Assembly: GCA_023935145.1 (NCBI GenBank)
Contig: CM043704.1
Location: 101,083,373 to 101,147,372 of the forward strand
DNA: 64,000 bases
Origin: Bretschneidera sinensis
Taxonomy: Eukaryota > Streptophyta > Magnoliopsida > Brassicales > Akaniaceae
Direction: 5' to 3'
The translations under genes and the position numbers were made by a program. How positions within the stretch are numbered: position 1 is the stretch's first letter; the number at the start of each line of letters is the position of its first letter. A model generated the notes under the pieces. That model had not been told where the DNA came from. It worked only from the letters and a program-made list of their open reading frames with translations, and made no database searches. Below are positions 42,047 through 55,675 of the stretch, piece by piece.

Positions 42047-44129
42047 TGTGCTGCTTACTAGGTTTTAACTATTTTTTTATAAAATTAAGGTTTTGTTTTA
42101 TTCTACTTTACTTATTATTATAAATAATTCATTATTTATATTTTTTTATGGATAAGAGCTCATCAAAAAAATTTCTTACGAAACATGTTTATCATCCGTA
42201 TCTGATTTATATTTATTTGTAGTATTTAAAAAGGTTTATTGTGATGCTTACGATCCCCTCAACGAAAGGAATTTAATGTCGTTTGGTATCATATTAATGC
42301 TTGTTTAAATCTGGTATTAGACGTCATTGTATATTTTTAAAAAATTTAAAATTGAGTTTTTAATAAATTTTTCTTTAATTTTTAACCTCTTAGGCTATTT
42401 CTTGTTGAATACACCTGGCACCATTATTCACCTAGAGCGTTATATCACCATTTCTATTTAACAGCTTTAATGAGCAACGAAAGATGGTTGATACCAATAA
42501 AAAAAAAAAAGATGATTGATAAAAAGTAAAAATAAATAATAAAAAATAGATGACTAATTAGTTTAAATGCTCCTCTAAATGTTGTCATAGAATCAGTTTA
42601 ATGGTTAATTTATTTAAAGTAATATCTCGATTTCGATTCAAGTTATCATTATAATAGTAATATATTAAACATTTTAAAGCTCACAATTCAATCAAAAACA
42701 TTAGTTTTCACCATCAAACAACCCCAAAATGAATTTATTTAAAGAATCAAAATTTTAATTGGATATTAATTTTCATGATGATCAAATTACCTTTAATGTT
42801 AAAATATTTTCAAGTAATTATAATAAGTTTAATATTTTTATTTATCAATTATTTATCTCAGAATTGTTTATAACACAAAATTTTAAGTTACCAGAATTTA
42901 TATTTTTTCAAAAAATAAAAACATACTGTATCATTTTAATTTTTAGAATAAAAAAGTTTGTATTAGATTTTTATTTTATGATGGTTTTTTATATTATTTA
43001 TTTGAGATGCTAGACTATTTAATTTTATCAAAAAAATGTATCAACAAACTTTCCGTTTAAAACAGTTAATTTTCTTTTGTGATGGTATTTTATTTTCATT
43101 TATTTGAGGATGTGATAAGCAATGACATTATAATATTTTTTCAATATAAAATATGTGAAGTAAAATTTGTTTTATACTATATAATAGAATACAAATCCAT
43201 TTAAATTACACTTTTAACAATATTCGAAAAAGAATGATGATAATTTTCATTTAAAAAACCCCCTAAAAATTCATTATTAAATATGTTTCATCCCTAATAT
43301 TTCTATTTTTTTAAAAAGTAACATTTATGATACTTAAGGGTACTTTGATCATCATGAAAAGTAATATGCAATTAAAATTTTGATTTTTCAAAGAAGTTCA
43401 TTTTAATGGTGAAAATTGGTGTTTTAAGGTGAATCATTGGTTTTAAAAGAATTTAGTATGTTAGTGTCATTTCAACAAACTTGGAGATAGTGCGGTGTAA
43501 TTTGCTCTAATAACAAAACCTCTTATTAAATCATAATTTTTTTTATAAAAATGAATTTTACACACTCTAAAAAGGAATTATTGGTTAAATCGGATCAAAA
43601 ACCAATGTTTTAGACCCATCCGAAGCTTTATCAATAATTTTGTAAGACTTCATTGGTAACATTATTTTTTGGGTCTCACACTTATACTGACATCAACAAA
43701 TGAAATCTCACAAAATTATTTATGGAGTTTTGGGTGAATCCAAAACTTTTTAAAAAATAAATTTTAGACTCAACCTAACCAATTTTTTTTGCTAAATGTG
43801 GCTTGAAAATAGGTTGACTCATGTAAAAAAATGGGGGGCCCCAAACTAAAACAAAAATATGTTCTATAAAGATATAAGTTGGATGTCGCTCTCCTCAATT
43901 TTTCTAAAATTGATATTTTTTACTGTGTCATGGACAAGCACATTGCTAAGTGTTCGACAAATATTAGATAATTTTAGACAATGAATTAAACTGATTCACC
44001 TTTTACCAAAATTAATTGATCACTACTATAAATTTCTCCCCTAATACGTCCCTTTCTTCCCCATTTCTCAATTTTCTCCTCTCTCTCTCTCCCTCTTTCT
44101 CTTAAAAAGTTGCAAGTTAATTTGCAGCC
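42047..44129. repeat. HD-Zip upstream repeat before copy 3
   Basis: 42047-43400 closely matches 36130-37500 and 30390-31800. The match continues through the TATAAAT at 44027-44033 and the CT-rich leader to the ATG at 44130. No separate gene. Confidence 0.75.
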
Positions 44130-45162
44130 ATGGGAGATGAAAAAGAATGCATTAACACAGGGCTTTGTCTTGGGCTTGGCGTTGGGAAGTATGGGAGGGA
44201 AAAGGAAAAGAGTACTATGCTTTGCTTAGATCTCTCCTTTAAGTTATACCCAAAAGAGGAAGCGATCAACATAGATCATAAGGCCAAAGGGTCAAGTAAT
44301 TTGAAGACGATTGAAGATGATAATGAGAATTTCATGAATAATAACAATAATAATAGGAGAAAGAAACTTAGGCTAACAAAAGAGCAATCCAGCATGCTAG
44401 AAGACTTTTTCAAATTGCATAGCACCCTCAACCAGGTACCTTAATTTTAATTCTTTTTTTATAATCGTAGTATTCGTTCCATGCATGAGACTTTTATTTT
44501 TATTAGTAATTATCTCATTTATATTGTTGATTTGTGTGTTCATTTCTAAACTCTAGTATTAGTTTTTAATTTTTGTGATACAGGTGATAATTAAAATAAG
44601 GTTGTTAGCGTTAGTAACTGACACGATTGATGTATTAAAACTATTCATATTTTATACACGTATAAAACACGTGCTACTAGCTGCTATGCATTAGTTATGT
44701 TAATCACGAGCCTATTACTGATGTTTCTTGATTGAAAATATTCTGGAATGCATGATGTATTGCATTAGGATCGATAATATATAAAGAAAACTTAATTATA
44801 ATTTTTTGACTGAATTGTATGGAAATTGAATTGTGAAATATAGTAATAGTAGTGTCAATACACACATTTATATTGTTTTTATTGTATATATGTGGAATTT
44901 AATTTTAATTAATTTTTTAGTAATCATATTTATAATCAGTATGACTTGAATACTCATTTTTTTGTTTGATTGTGACGACGATAATTGTGACTGAATATAA
45001 AACATGCTCTCATGAAGATAAAAATGTTATCATTGAGCTAAACTTACGACTATGATTTATCACATTTTTACTTTTAACGCAGGCGCAAAAATATACAATC
45101 GCTGAGCAACTGAATTTAAAACCTAGACAAGTGGCAGTCTGGTTTCAAAATAGGAGAGTAAG
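44130..45162 (+). pseudogene. HD-Zip class II copy 3, truncated by a Copia insertion
   Basis: Exon 1 (44130..44435) and exon 2 (45083..45162) are open and correctly bordered. They encode the EAR-like LCLDLSFKL and a homeodomain ending AVWFQNRRVR. After the intron 2 donor only 57 bases remain before a retrotransposon LTR at 45220, and exon 3 (zipper and CPxCE) is missing. It differs from copy 2 in keeping the CAA codon in exon 2 and a good TATA box. A transcript could give a homeodomain protein without zipper, which would be expected to bind DNA poorly because HD-Zip proteins act as dimers. Confidence 0.88.
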
Positions 45163-45219
45163 GTGATCATTTTGTTAATACTTTATTCTTTTTAAAAAAT
45201 GAAACTTTAGTTTAGTAAT

Positions 45220-46240
45220 TGTTAAGGTTTAAGAGAGGAAGTGAGACAATACAAAGAAGAGAATTGTATTGAATGGTGTGATTTACTTACAAGTGAGCTA
45301 TCATATTTATAGGAGCCAATAAGAGAGCCAAAGATATACACAACCAATGTGGGATTAAACTAACTAAGCAATAACTATGCTATACATAATCTAACAGCCC
45401 CCCTCAAACTCAAGGTGGAATATGAGAAACCAACTTGAGTTTGAAAACAAGATCACGAAAACGCCCTGGAGGATGCGACTTGGTAAAGATGTCTGCGAGC
45501 TGATCCTTGGATGTGACAGAATGAAGCTGTAGGGAGCCTTGAAGGAGATGATGACGGACAAAATGACAATCAATCTCAATATGTTTGGTCCGTTCATGAA
45601 ACACATCATTATGAGCAATCTGAATAGCACTTCTATTGTCACAGTATACAGGAGTGGCAGCAGAAAGTGATACACCCATATCTTGTAACAACCATCGTAA
45701 CCAAAGAAGCTCAGAGGTGGTGTCAGCTAAAGCACGATATTCTGCCTCTGTACTAGATCGAGCAACAACAGTTTGTTTCTTACTACGCCAAGAGATAAGA
45801 GAGGTGCCAAGTAGGAAACAATAACCGGTGGTAGAACGACGATCTGTAGGATCACCTGCCCAATCTGCATCGGTATAAGCACACAACTGAAGAGGAGACT
45901 GAGAGGAGAAAAAGAGCCCATGAAACAATGTCCCCTTTAGGTAACGAAGGATGCGAAGAACAGCAGCAAAATGAGTAGAGCGAGGAGCAGCCATAAACTG
46001 ACTCACCTGATGGACAGCATACGAGATATCAGGTCGAGTAACAGTAAGGTAGACAAGACTGCCAACCAAATGTCGATATAAAGTAAAATCACGAAGAAGT
46101 TCGCCATCATGGGGTGTAAGACGAGTATTAAGCTCAGTTGGTGTGTCAACAACCTTACTGTCTGTGAGATTTGCCCGAGAAAGCATATCAGAGATATATT
46201 TGGCTTGTGTCAAATAATATTGTAAACTTATATCAGAGAT
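45220..46240 (-). mobile_element. Young Copia retrotransposon, 3' fragment
   Basis: A 177-bp LTR (45220-45396) with exact TGTTA..TAACA ends is followed by the polypurine tract (minus strand, GAGGGGGG) and the RNase H region. The element is inserted in intron 2 of HD-Zip copy 3 after GTAAT. Its 5' two thirds are absent because the sequence switches to HD-Zip promoter DNA at 46241. It belongs to a different Copia family from the 23046 element. Confidence 0.9.
45410..46240 (-). pseudogene. Copia reverse transcriptase end and RNase H, open but 5' truncated
   Basis: A frame of about 277 codons without stops carries TQAKYISDMLSRANL, the RT thumb segment RHLVGSLVYLTVTRPDISYAV, and RNase H signatures YTDADWAGD, RRSTTGYCF, WRSKKQ, RSSTEAEYRALA, CDNRSAIQIAHN and HERTKHIEID. 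The open frame shows the insertion is young. The first codons of the frame derive from the junction with the next unit. Not active alone. Confidence 0.9.
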
Positions 46241-46373
46241 ATCCACCATTTACCAAAATTAATTGATCACTACTATAAATTTCTCCCCTCTTACCCCTTC
46301 TTCCCCATTTCTCAATTTTCTCCTCTCTCTCTCTCCCTCTTTCTATTAAAAAGTTGCAAGTTAATTTGCAGCC

Positions 46374-47948
46374 ATGGGAGATGAAGAAGAATGCATTAAC
46401 ACAGGGCTTTGTCTTGGGCTTGGCGTTGGGAAGTATGGGAGGGAAAAGGAAAAGAGTACTACGCTTTGCTTAGATCTCTCCCTTAAGTTATACCCAAAAG
46501 AGGAAGCGATCAACATAGATCATAAGGCCAAAGGGTCAAGTAATTTGAAGACGATTGAAGATGATCATGAGAATTTCATGAATAATAACAATAATAATAA
46601 GAGAAAGAAACTTATGCTAACAAAAGAGCAATCCAGCATGCTAGAAGACTATTTCAAATTGCATAGCACCCTCAACCAGGTACCTTAATTTTAATTCTTT
46701 TTTTTATAATCTTAGTATTCATTCCATGCATGAGACTTTTATTTTTATGATTAATTTTCTCATTTATATTGTTGATTTGTGTGTTCACTTCTAAACTCTA
46801 GTATTAGTTTTTAATTTTCGTGATACGGGTGATAATTAAAATAGGGTTGTTAGCGTCAGTAACTAACACGATTGATGAATTGTAACTGTTTGTATTTTAC
46901 ACACATGCATAAAACACGTGCTACTAGCTGCAATATATATGCATTAGTTATGTTAATCACGAGCCTATTATTGACGTTTCTTCATTGAAAATATTCCGGA
47001 ATGCACGATGTATTGCATTAGGATCGAGAATATGTAAGGAAAACTTAATTATAAAATTTTGACTGCATTGTATGGAAATTGAATTATAAATGTCAATACA
47101 TATTTATATTGTTTCTATTGTATATATGTGGAATTTAATTTTAATGGATTTTAGTAATCATATTTATAATCAACATGACTTAAATACTCATTTTTTTGTT
47201 TGACTGTGACGATCATAATTGTGATTGAATATAAAACATACTCCCGCAAAGATAAAAATGTTATTGTTGAGCTAAACTTACAACTATGACTTATCATACT
47301 TTTACTTTCAATGCAGGCACAAAAATATACAATCGCTGAGCAACTGAATTTGAAACCTAGACAAGTGGAAGTCTGGTTTCAAAATAACAGAGCAAGGTGA
47401 TCATTTCGTTAATACCATTTTTTTTCCTGAATGAAACTTTAGTTTAGTAATAAAAAGATAATGTCGATGCCTTAAGCTCACAAGGTCTCGATTCAATTCT
47501 CATTGTTGTGTGGATTATCTGTTCAAGCTATTGATTATTACTTATTTTTGAATTTGTATCACTTCACTAAAATTAATTCTCAATTTTTTTCTTCAAAATT
47601 TTATGTTTGTATCTATTTTATTTTTCCTTTTTTATGGGACAAAATAAAAGGCATATCATTTATGTATATTGATATTATTGCAGGACAAAATTGAAGCAGA
47701 CAGAGGTAGACTGTGAACTCTTGAAGAAATGTTGTGAAGGGTTAAGTGATGAGAACAAAAGATTAAAGAAAGAATTGCAAGACTTGCGATTTTCATCGTT
47801 ACATACTCAATCCCCAAAGGCAGCGACTCTTGCAGTGTGTCCATTGTGTGAGAAAATCGTAGGAAGCAATGAAGGGAAAAAAGGAATGGAAAATTGTATG
47901 GTGTCGTTTTTAACGACGATGTTTGATGTTAGATTTAAGTATATTTAA
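46374..47948 (+). CDS. HD-Zip class II transcription factor, copy 4 (intact, altered C-terminus)
   Basis: Copy of the 16444 gene in the second unit. Exons 46374..46679, 47317..47396 and 47684..47948 join to 216 codons. Residues 1-202 are the same as copy 1 by eye: EAR-like LCLDLSLKL, homeodomain with WFQNNRAR, zipper leucines at 142/149/156/163, and CPLCE. A one-base deletion in the last exon (one C fewer after MVS) changes the end from SFNDDV to [13 protein letters not shown]. Its promoter begins only about 130 bases from the Copia junction, so distal regulatory DNA present upstream of copy 1 is replaced by retrotransposon sequence. TATAAAT at 46274-46280 and the CT-rich leader are kept. Confidence 0.88.
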
Positions 47949-49431
47949 ATCAATTTATTTAAATTTAATAAAAATTTTAAAAAAAACTGATTTAAAATTA
48001 TTTAAATCTATCTTTAAAAACCAAAAATAAATCATACAGTGGCTTTTGGTGTTAAAAATTAAAAATTTTCTATTTTTTAATATTCTTAGTTTTAACCTTT
48101 TTTTTATAAAATTAAGATTTTGTTTTACTCTATTTTTATTATTATTGTTATTATTTGTATTTTTCATGGATAAAGATTAATCATTTTTTTATAAAACATG
48201 TTTATCATTCGTATCTGATTTATATTTATTTGCAGTATTAAAAGCATGTTAATAAGTTACCCTTAATTAAAAAAAAACAACAAAACCAATCAATTTAGAG
48301 CCTGGCTTAGCTGTTGCTTCTGCAGTGATGGGGTAAAAGGACCATAAAATAATTTATACTGTGCTTGTGCCGTTTCACTTAAACAATTTTATTGTTCGAT
48401 AAAAATTGTGGTTAAAATGCTTTTAAATTAAAAAAATAGAAACTATTGTGTTTGATTGGGTGTATATATATATATATATTTTTTATTTTTTTCATTAGTC
48501 AACTCTTATGGGGTTTTTTCACTTTTAACCACAAGAACCAATCAACTTTATTCCTTTTTTTTTCTTTCTTAAAACTCGAAATAAGAATCAAACACCCACC
48601 ATTTGAGTAATGAAAAGGAATGCTACACCAAACATTCAATTATGCAAGCTATGAAATACTTGATGATGTAAATTAATATGAGAGACCAACTACTTCATGC
48701 AAGAGTATCTTGTGCTACTAATGACCCTCTCACACAAAAGGAACTTCCATATCCAATGCTCTGAAAAAAGATTATATAATTTCAATGAATCAATTAGGCA
48801 TAATGCCAAAACTTCCACAAATGGCTAATCTATAGTTCTATACAATATATATTTGCTAAATTACAGTTAGGCAGAATGCCAAAACTTTCACAAATGCCTA
48901 ATTTAATTTGTATCATGAAAAGATACCAACATGAGACCTTGTAGGTATGTCAGATGTAGATCATGACTGTTCACTAACGTGAGAGCTGGCAGAGAAATTT
49001 TTGTCGCCCTGTGCCATGAATGAGATGTAACACAAAGCTTTTTCTATCATTAAGTATAAAGATCGTTCATTTTCTCTTTGGTGGAAGATATTTTGTATCT
49101 TTAACAAGATTAAGCATTAAGTTTTCTCATATACAAGCCTGATCTATATCCTCTGCATACACGGGTGTAGTAAGCATTAACTTTTTTTGATAGAGAAATA
49201 GGTCAAATTAAAGGGCGTTCGTAAATAACATCTCTTCCCCTCAAAGAAGAAGGCATGGACTCTTGAAAGGAAGAAAGGTCCATAAAACTTGGATGTGTTT
49301 CCTTTTCTTTTCAAATGGCGTGGGGCCTTTAACCTTTTGCTGCGACACTGAATAAATACATATATCTTTTTGACGACTATAATCTTTCCTTCGTGTGTGT
49401 TTAAAAAGTTGTTTTCCCAGCTCGTCACAAT
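47949..49431. other. Spacer, unit 2 counterpart of 17997-19516
   Basis: Same content as in unit 1. The TA microsatellite near 48463-48479 is shorter. No gene. Confidence 0.7.
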
Positions 49432-50721
49432 TCAACTCCTAGAGATTGTTTGTTTAAATACTAAACTAGCGTAAATCAGCTCGTTCCACGCATCTGGAAC
49501 CCCTGAAAGACACCAATGGCTGCAATCCTGCCGCCTTCTGGACACCTTTTTCCCATCGGTCATGTTCTTGCCATAGATTGAAAGGTGGCCGTCCTTGCGA
49601 AAATTGGTCAACCTTGTCACGTTTAATAGTATAACTGGAGCCTGCATTTCTCGGATGACTTCCTCCACTATCTTCATCTTCAAAGGATAGGAATCAAGGA
49701 AGGCCCCAGTTAAGATTGGTTCAGTCTCCCCATTACACGACCCGCCTGAGTCCCGATCACTGCCTCAGTGTCAAATTAGTCAACCAAAAAGCAGAGAGAA
49801 AAAATTAAAATATATATGGTGGCTTTTCTAATTATTTCTCCATCGTTTTTGGCTTTCTGGATGTAATGGCCTTAAGAAAAGGAGTGAGACTTGCCAACTA
49901 AAAACAGTATACTTTTAAGGCTTCATAATGCTAACTTGATTATTCATGTTTTACAATAGGTTAACAGGGATAGCAAGGATTGGATTTTCATTTCTTTTCT
50001 TTCAATCTATGTCCATGATCTTTTTTTTCTTTCATGAAAACCATATGAAGTAAATATTGAAGCCTAGTTTAATTAAATAAGAAAGCTTCAAAATACCTAA
50101 AATGGGCAGAAGAGTAACCGCGATAAACGACCAACTGTTTTTCTGGTTCCACATTTTCACGAATCCATTTTGCCCAGGTCCTCAAAGCCCTTCTGTAAGC
50201 TTCAACTGCATCAAACTTTGGATAAAGATAATCACCCTCTTTATAGTAATTGACCCTGCATCAAACAATCGCAACACTCACTATAGTCAATACCACTCAG
50301 AGGTGCCATGAAGGAGGGGCAGGCAGAGGCTATTAAATCTTGTAAAAACAATTGATAATGCAACTTTCTTTATAAAATTTTATATTTAATTCACAATATT
50401 CATTACTTAAAAGATTTTTTTGCTGCGCATAGTTAATTGTGTAAACACCAAAAAGAAACTGCTTCAATGTTACAATCGAACCAAGGAAACAATAAACTGT
50501 AAAATACAGCAGAAAAGATGGCAGACATACCCCCGGGCAGTCTTTCCATGAACTCAGCAATGACCAGTATTAAAGACAATAATGTCAGCCCGCTTCCATC
50601 GGCCATATGTCTTGTCAATTTTGTCTATTGATAGAATTGGATCATTGTTTCCCTGTGCATTAACGCGGACTCGATTCACAAGGAAATATGACCTCACAAA
50701 TGGCACCGTACAGTCATAGTC
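49432..50721 (-). pseudogene. TRICHOME BIREFRINGENCE-LIKE pseudogene, unit 2
   Basis: Blocks at 50531..50721, 50097..50255 and about 49765..49432 correspond to the unit 1 pseudogene. The N-terminal exons are missing here too, and the TGA at the GHWW position remains. The second stop seen in unit 1 is a serine codon here (PILSIDKI). The catalytic DxxH segment DCSHWCL is retained. Non-functional. Confidence 0.84.
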
Positions 50722-52499
50722 CTGCCAAAGTTTTTCAGAACGGTTCGTACTTTTTAGGTATACTTTAAAATCCTATGATGGAATGATGTGTGCTTAGTGA
50801 CATGAAGAAATGGATTTAGACAAACATTAGCCGCTAAATAGCGTGTCTTATGTTAAGTAGTGTTGATGAAAAAACTCTTTCAACCAAGTGTGGCAGGAGT
50901 TCCAGTAATATATTAAGGTTTATTTTCCCCTCACAGGTGTAAGAAGATTTTTGACAAAATTCTTCCGAGATATAATGAAACTTTGTTATTGTTTTGCATT
51001 TTACACTTCTGAAAAACAACCTACATCAACTTTTATGAGTTTATAAATGAAAAATACTTGTATTATGGAAATTTTCAGAACTTCTAAACATAAGAAGATC
51101 AATGTTGTTGGAGAGAAGAAAAAGAAAAGAGATTATTCAAATCTGTAAATTATAACAATTTAAACATCTTTTATATAGTGTTTAATTAGTGTATTTCCAT
51201 TAGAGACACATTGGTTCAATATAAATTGATTTAAACTGAAATAACTGAGTATTTCTTCTCAAAAGGCACTTCATTTTACGAGCAACTGTCATTTAATGCT
51301 TCCAAAATTCAAAATTTAAAACATTCAGTGGACTGAACAAGTAACAGAGAGTTTTTGCTTTCCATTCAATCAACTGAATCAGTTCATTCAGAAGACTGAT
51401 CAATTATTCAATCAACTAAATGATTCACAGAAAGCCTCTTCCTCCCGTCGACTCGACTGATTTATTCAGTCGATTGTATCAACTCTCATGAGTCAAAACT
51501 CAATTTTTATTTTTCTTTTCTCATTTCTTTTGATTTTTTTTTAAACATTTCAAACTTAAAACCAATTTTATTTTGAAAATCATCAACAGTTCCTTCAAAA
51601 AACACATAAGTATGCACCAAAGTTTTTTTTTTTTTTCATTTAACAGTAAAAAGTTATAGTAAAAAACAATTTGCAGAATTTCTAAATATAAGAAGATCAG
51701 TGTTGTTGGAGAGGTAAACAAGAAAAGAGATTATTCAAATCTATAAATTATGACAGTTTAAACATCCTTTATATAGTGTTTAATTAGTGTCTTTCCATTA
51801 GAGACACATTGGTTCAATATAAATTGATTTAAACTGAAATAACTGAGTATTTCTTCTAAAAAGCACTTTATTTTACGAGTAACTGTTATTTAATGTTTCC
51901 AAAATTCAAATTTTTCGAACATTCAGTGGACTGAACAAGTAACAAAGAGTTTCTGCTTTCCATTCAGTCACTGAATCAGTTCATTCAGTAGACTGAATCA
52001 ATTATTCAATCAAATTGAATGAGTTACAGAAAATTTCTTCATCCAGTCGACTCGAAAGCATTTCCTTCAATTTTTTAAATGCTCCTATAAATGTGGTCAT
52101 AAATCATTTTAATGGTTAATTTATTCACTATAATATCTTGAAAAAGATTCAGATCATCATTATCATAATAAAAAATCAAATTACATGATATTTCTTTCAA
52201 ATTTATAGAAATAACATTAATTTATCAAACTTTTTTAAAATTCACGACTCACTTCAAAACATCAATTTTAACTATCAAACAGTTTCAAAATGATTTTTTT
52301 TGAAGAATCAAAATTTTAATTGGATATTACTTTTCACGATAAACAACATAATCTTAATGTTAAAATATCTCTAAATGATTATGATAAATTTAATAATTCT
52401 ATTTATCAATTATTTATCTTAAAATTGTTTATAGCACAAATTTTTAGGTTATTTGAATTACATACATTTTAGACATGTGTTCAATAAATCCTTACATTT
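50722..52499. repeat. Repeat region, unit 2 counterpart of 20807-22582
   Basis: Contains the tandem pair of CATTCAGTNGACTGAA-type repeats (about 51074-51500 and 51670-52056) and the start of the HD-Zip relic. No gene. Confidence 0.7.
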
Positions 52500-52792
52500 A
52501 GCTCTGTGTTTCAAAGTCACCTTTACATTTTAGACATGTGTTCAATAAATCCTTTTAGTGATAAATCGGACGAAATTGATACCAACGCACACAAAAATAT
52601 TACTATTAAACAAGGAAAAAAATTTGTCAGTATTTTTTTGTGCACTGGTATCAATTTTGGTCAAGATTTTTGTCTATGATGGCATCAATTTCGTCAGAAT
52701 TATCACTAAAAAAGTTTATTGGATACATGCTTAAAATGTAAGGGGTAAATTGATTGTTTTTAACATGCAAGTGGGACATTGAAGCACAAAGC
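52500..52792. mobile_element. Foldback (MITE-like) element, unit 2
   Basis: Counterpart of 22583-22875, almost identical. Confidence 0.65.
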
Positions 52793-52962
52793 AAAATATA
52801 AAGATGTTTGATGATAATAACCTCTAATTTTAATTAATTTTTTAGTAATCATATTTATAACCAACATGACTTGAATACTCATTTTTTTGTTTGATTGTGA
52901 TGATGATAATTGTGATTGAATCTAAAGTTGTGTGGATTATTTTTTTAAGCTATTGATTATTA

Positions 52963-55641
52963 CATCAACTTTACTTTCATTGTAATCACGGTATATCATT
53001 TTCAGAGATATTATATACATATATAGAAAGATTTGATATGCTATTCTTGGCTATACAGATCTTAGGCCTAGAATCATGCTTGACAGTTATGAATATTCTC
53101 ATAATCTATCTGATTTAATTCTTAATTGACAACTCACACCAACACTCCCACTCAATTGGAAGCATCCAAATCTTCAATGCGCAACTTGTCTAGTGAGTTA
53201 TAGAAATCCTTGCTTGATACAGCTTTTGTAAGAATATCTGCCAGTTGGTCTTCGGACTTTACGAATGGAAACCTAATTATTTTAGCTTCAAGATTTTCTT
53301 TAATAAAATGTCTGTCAATCTCCACATGTTTAGTGCGATCATGCTGGATAGGATTGTGAGCAATAGTGATAGTTGCATTGTTATCTCATAACAGATCCAT
53401 CTCGGAGGTAGGAGCAAATTCAATTTCTGTTAAAAGTCTTCTGAGCCATAGAAGTTCACAAATTCCTTTAGCCATTCCACGGAATTCTGCTTCAGCACTT
53501 GACAATGCCACCACCTTTTGTTTCTTACTTCTCCATATAACAAGCTTCCCCCTAACAAATATGAAGTATCCTGAGGTGGATCTTCTGTTTGTGGTGTCCC
53601 CCGCCCAATCGACGTCTGTATAACCATTAACTCTGAGATGGTTATTTTTTGAAAACATGAGGTCTTTTCCTGGAGAAGATTTTAAGTATCGTAAAATCCG
53701 GATCACTGCATCCATATGATTCTTACTAGGTTAGTGCATAAATTAACTTACTACACTCACTGCTTAAGCAATATCATGACGGGTATGTGAGAGGTAAATA
53801 AGTTTCCCAACTAACCTCTGGTATCTTCCTTTGTCTGCTGGCACTTTGCTTGGATATTCTCCGAGCTTGTGATTCTGAACAATTGGAGTGTCCGCTGGCT
53901 TGTAATCCAACATTCCAACGTCACATAGTAGATCCAATATATATTTTTGCTGGGAAAGAAATATATTTTGCTTTGATCTTAGCCACCTTTATTCCCAGGA
54001 AATATTTAAGTCTTCCCAGATTTTTCATCTCAAATTCGATTGCCAATTGTTTTTAAAGCTTAGCAATTTCCGTTGTATCATCACCTGTGATGATCATATC
54101 ATCGACATATATAATTAAAGTTGTTACCTTGCCCCGTCGGTGCTTTAGAAATAATGTATGGTCTGAATTACTTTGGCAAAAACCATATTTTTTTCATTGC
54201 TTGATTGAACCGCCCAAACCATGCTCGAGGTGATTGTTTCAGTCTATACAGTGCTCGCTGCAATTTGCACACAACTTCAGTTTTTGAAAATGTTGTATAG
54301 CCTGGAGGGGTATCCATGTATACTTCCTCTTCAAGGTCGCTATGGAGAAATGCATTCTTTACATCTAACTGATGTAATGGCCAATCCAGATTGGCTGCGA
54401 GAGGTAGCAAAACTCTAACTGTATTTAGTTTAGCTACCGATGAAAAGGTTTCTTGGTAATCTACACCATATGTCTGAGTGTATCCTTTTACAACTAGCTT
54501 CACCTTGTATCGTTCTATAGATCCATTTGCCTTGTGTTTAACAGAGAAGACCCCCCTACACCCGATTGTTTTCTTCCCTTGAGGTAGTGGAACCAAGGTC
54601 CTTGTTTGATTCTTTAGTAGTGCCCCCGTTTCTTCCTCTATTGATTTAGTCCACTTGGAATCCATTAATGCTTCATGAACTGTAGTAGGAATATGACATG
54701 AAAACAACTCATGCGAAAATGTCTTGAGAGGCTCATGTAGCTTTTCGGTGGAGATATAGTTGGAAATTGGATACCTTGATCTTCTTTCCTCATTGTTTGG
54801 AGAATATCTGTTTGATGGCTTGCCTCAGTTATAATTGAAAGTAAGTTATACCCAGCAAAAGTATCTATATCATTTATAAATGAGGGTGTGCTGATATTAC
54901 TTACCTCAGAAATATTCTCAAGAGATGGACCTGCAGGTACTAAGGGATGGGGGGATTCTGGTTCTTCTCCTGATGATGTAGGCTTAGTTTTCGGAGGCCC
55001 TCTAGTTTAAGAGGATATGCCTTGTCCCGAGATGTATCTGTTGATTCCTCACCAATTACAGGTGTGTCATTCTGATCTTCAAGCCATTCAAAGGTTAACC
55101 ACTTCAACTCTTCATCTAGTGTCTCCCCCCAAAGAGAAGAAGTGGATACCGAGGAAGCGTAAAATAGTGCAGACTCCAGAAATGTGACATCCATAGTCAC
55201 ATAAGTACGCTGAGTAGTAGAATAATAGCAGTAGTAGCCTTTTTGATGTGCATCATAGCCCAAGAATAGGCACTGAAGAGCACATGGATTAAGTTTGGTA
55301 CATTGGTTCTTAGGCAGGTGTACATACATCACACATCCAAATATGCGAGGAGGAAACATAAAGGTTGTAGATATAGAAATCGAGGGTGATAGGGATAGTA
55401 ATTTTAGTACCTATATTTGTAAAGTAAAGGTAAATAAATAATTTAATAAATATGTCATGGATTTAAAATAATATATATATGAGAACGAACTAATTTTTTA
55501 TATAAAACAATTCTTTTGAAAAAACAAATGTGGCAACAGGTGTTGCCAAAAGAAAATGCAATGCTGTATGTAAGACAGCATTGCATTTCGTGGCAAAAAT
55601 TTAGGGGGGGGGGGGGAGTTGCTGACTAAGGAAGTTTTATA

Positions 55642-55675
<34 letters not shown>

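Larger units (their letters stand above)
16311..46240 (+). repeat. Tandem duplication, unit 1 (29,930 bp)
   Basis: From 16311 onward the sequence is repeated from 46241 in the same order and direction with only scattered substitutions and small indels (offset 29,915-29,931). Unit 1 therefore spans 16311-46240. It contains the first intact HD-Zip gene, the TBL pseudogene, the old Copia, the second HD-Zip pseudogene, several relics and the truncated third HD-Zip copy, and ends inside a young Copia element. Confidence 0.88.
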
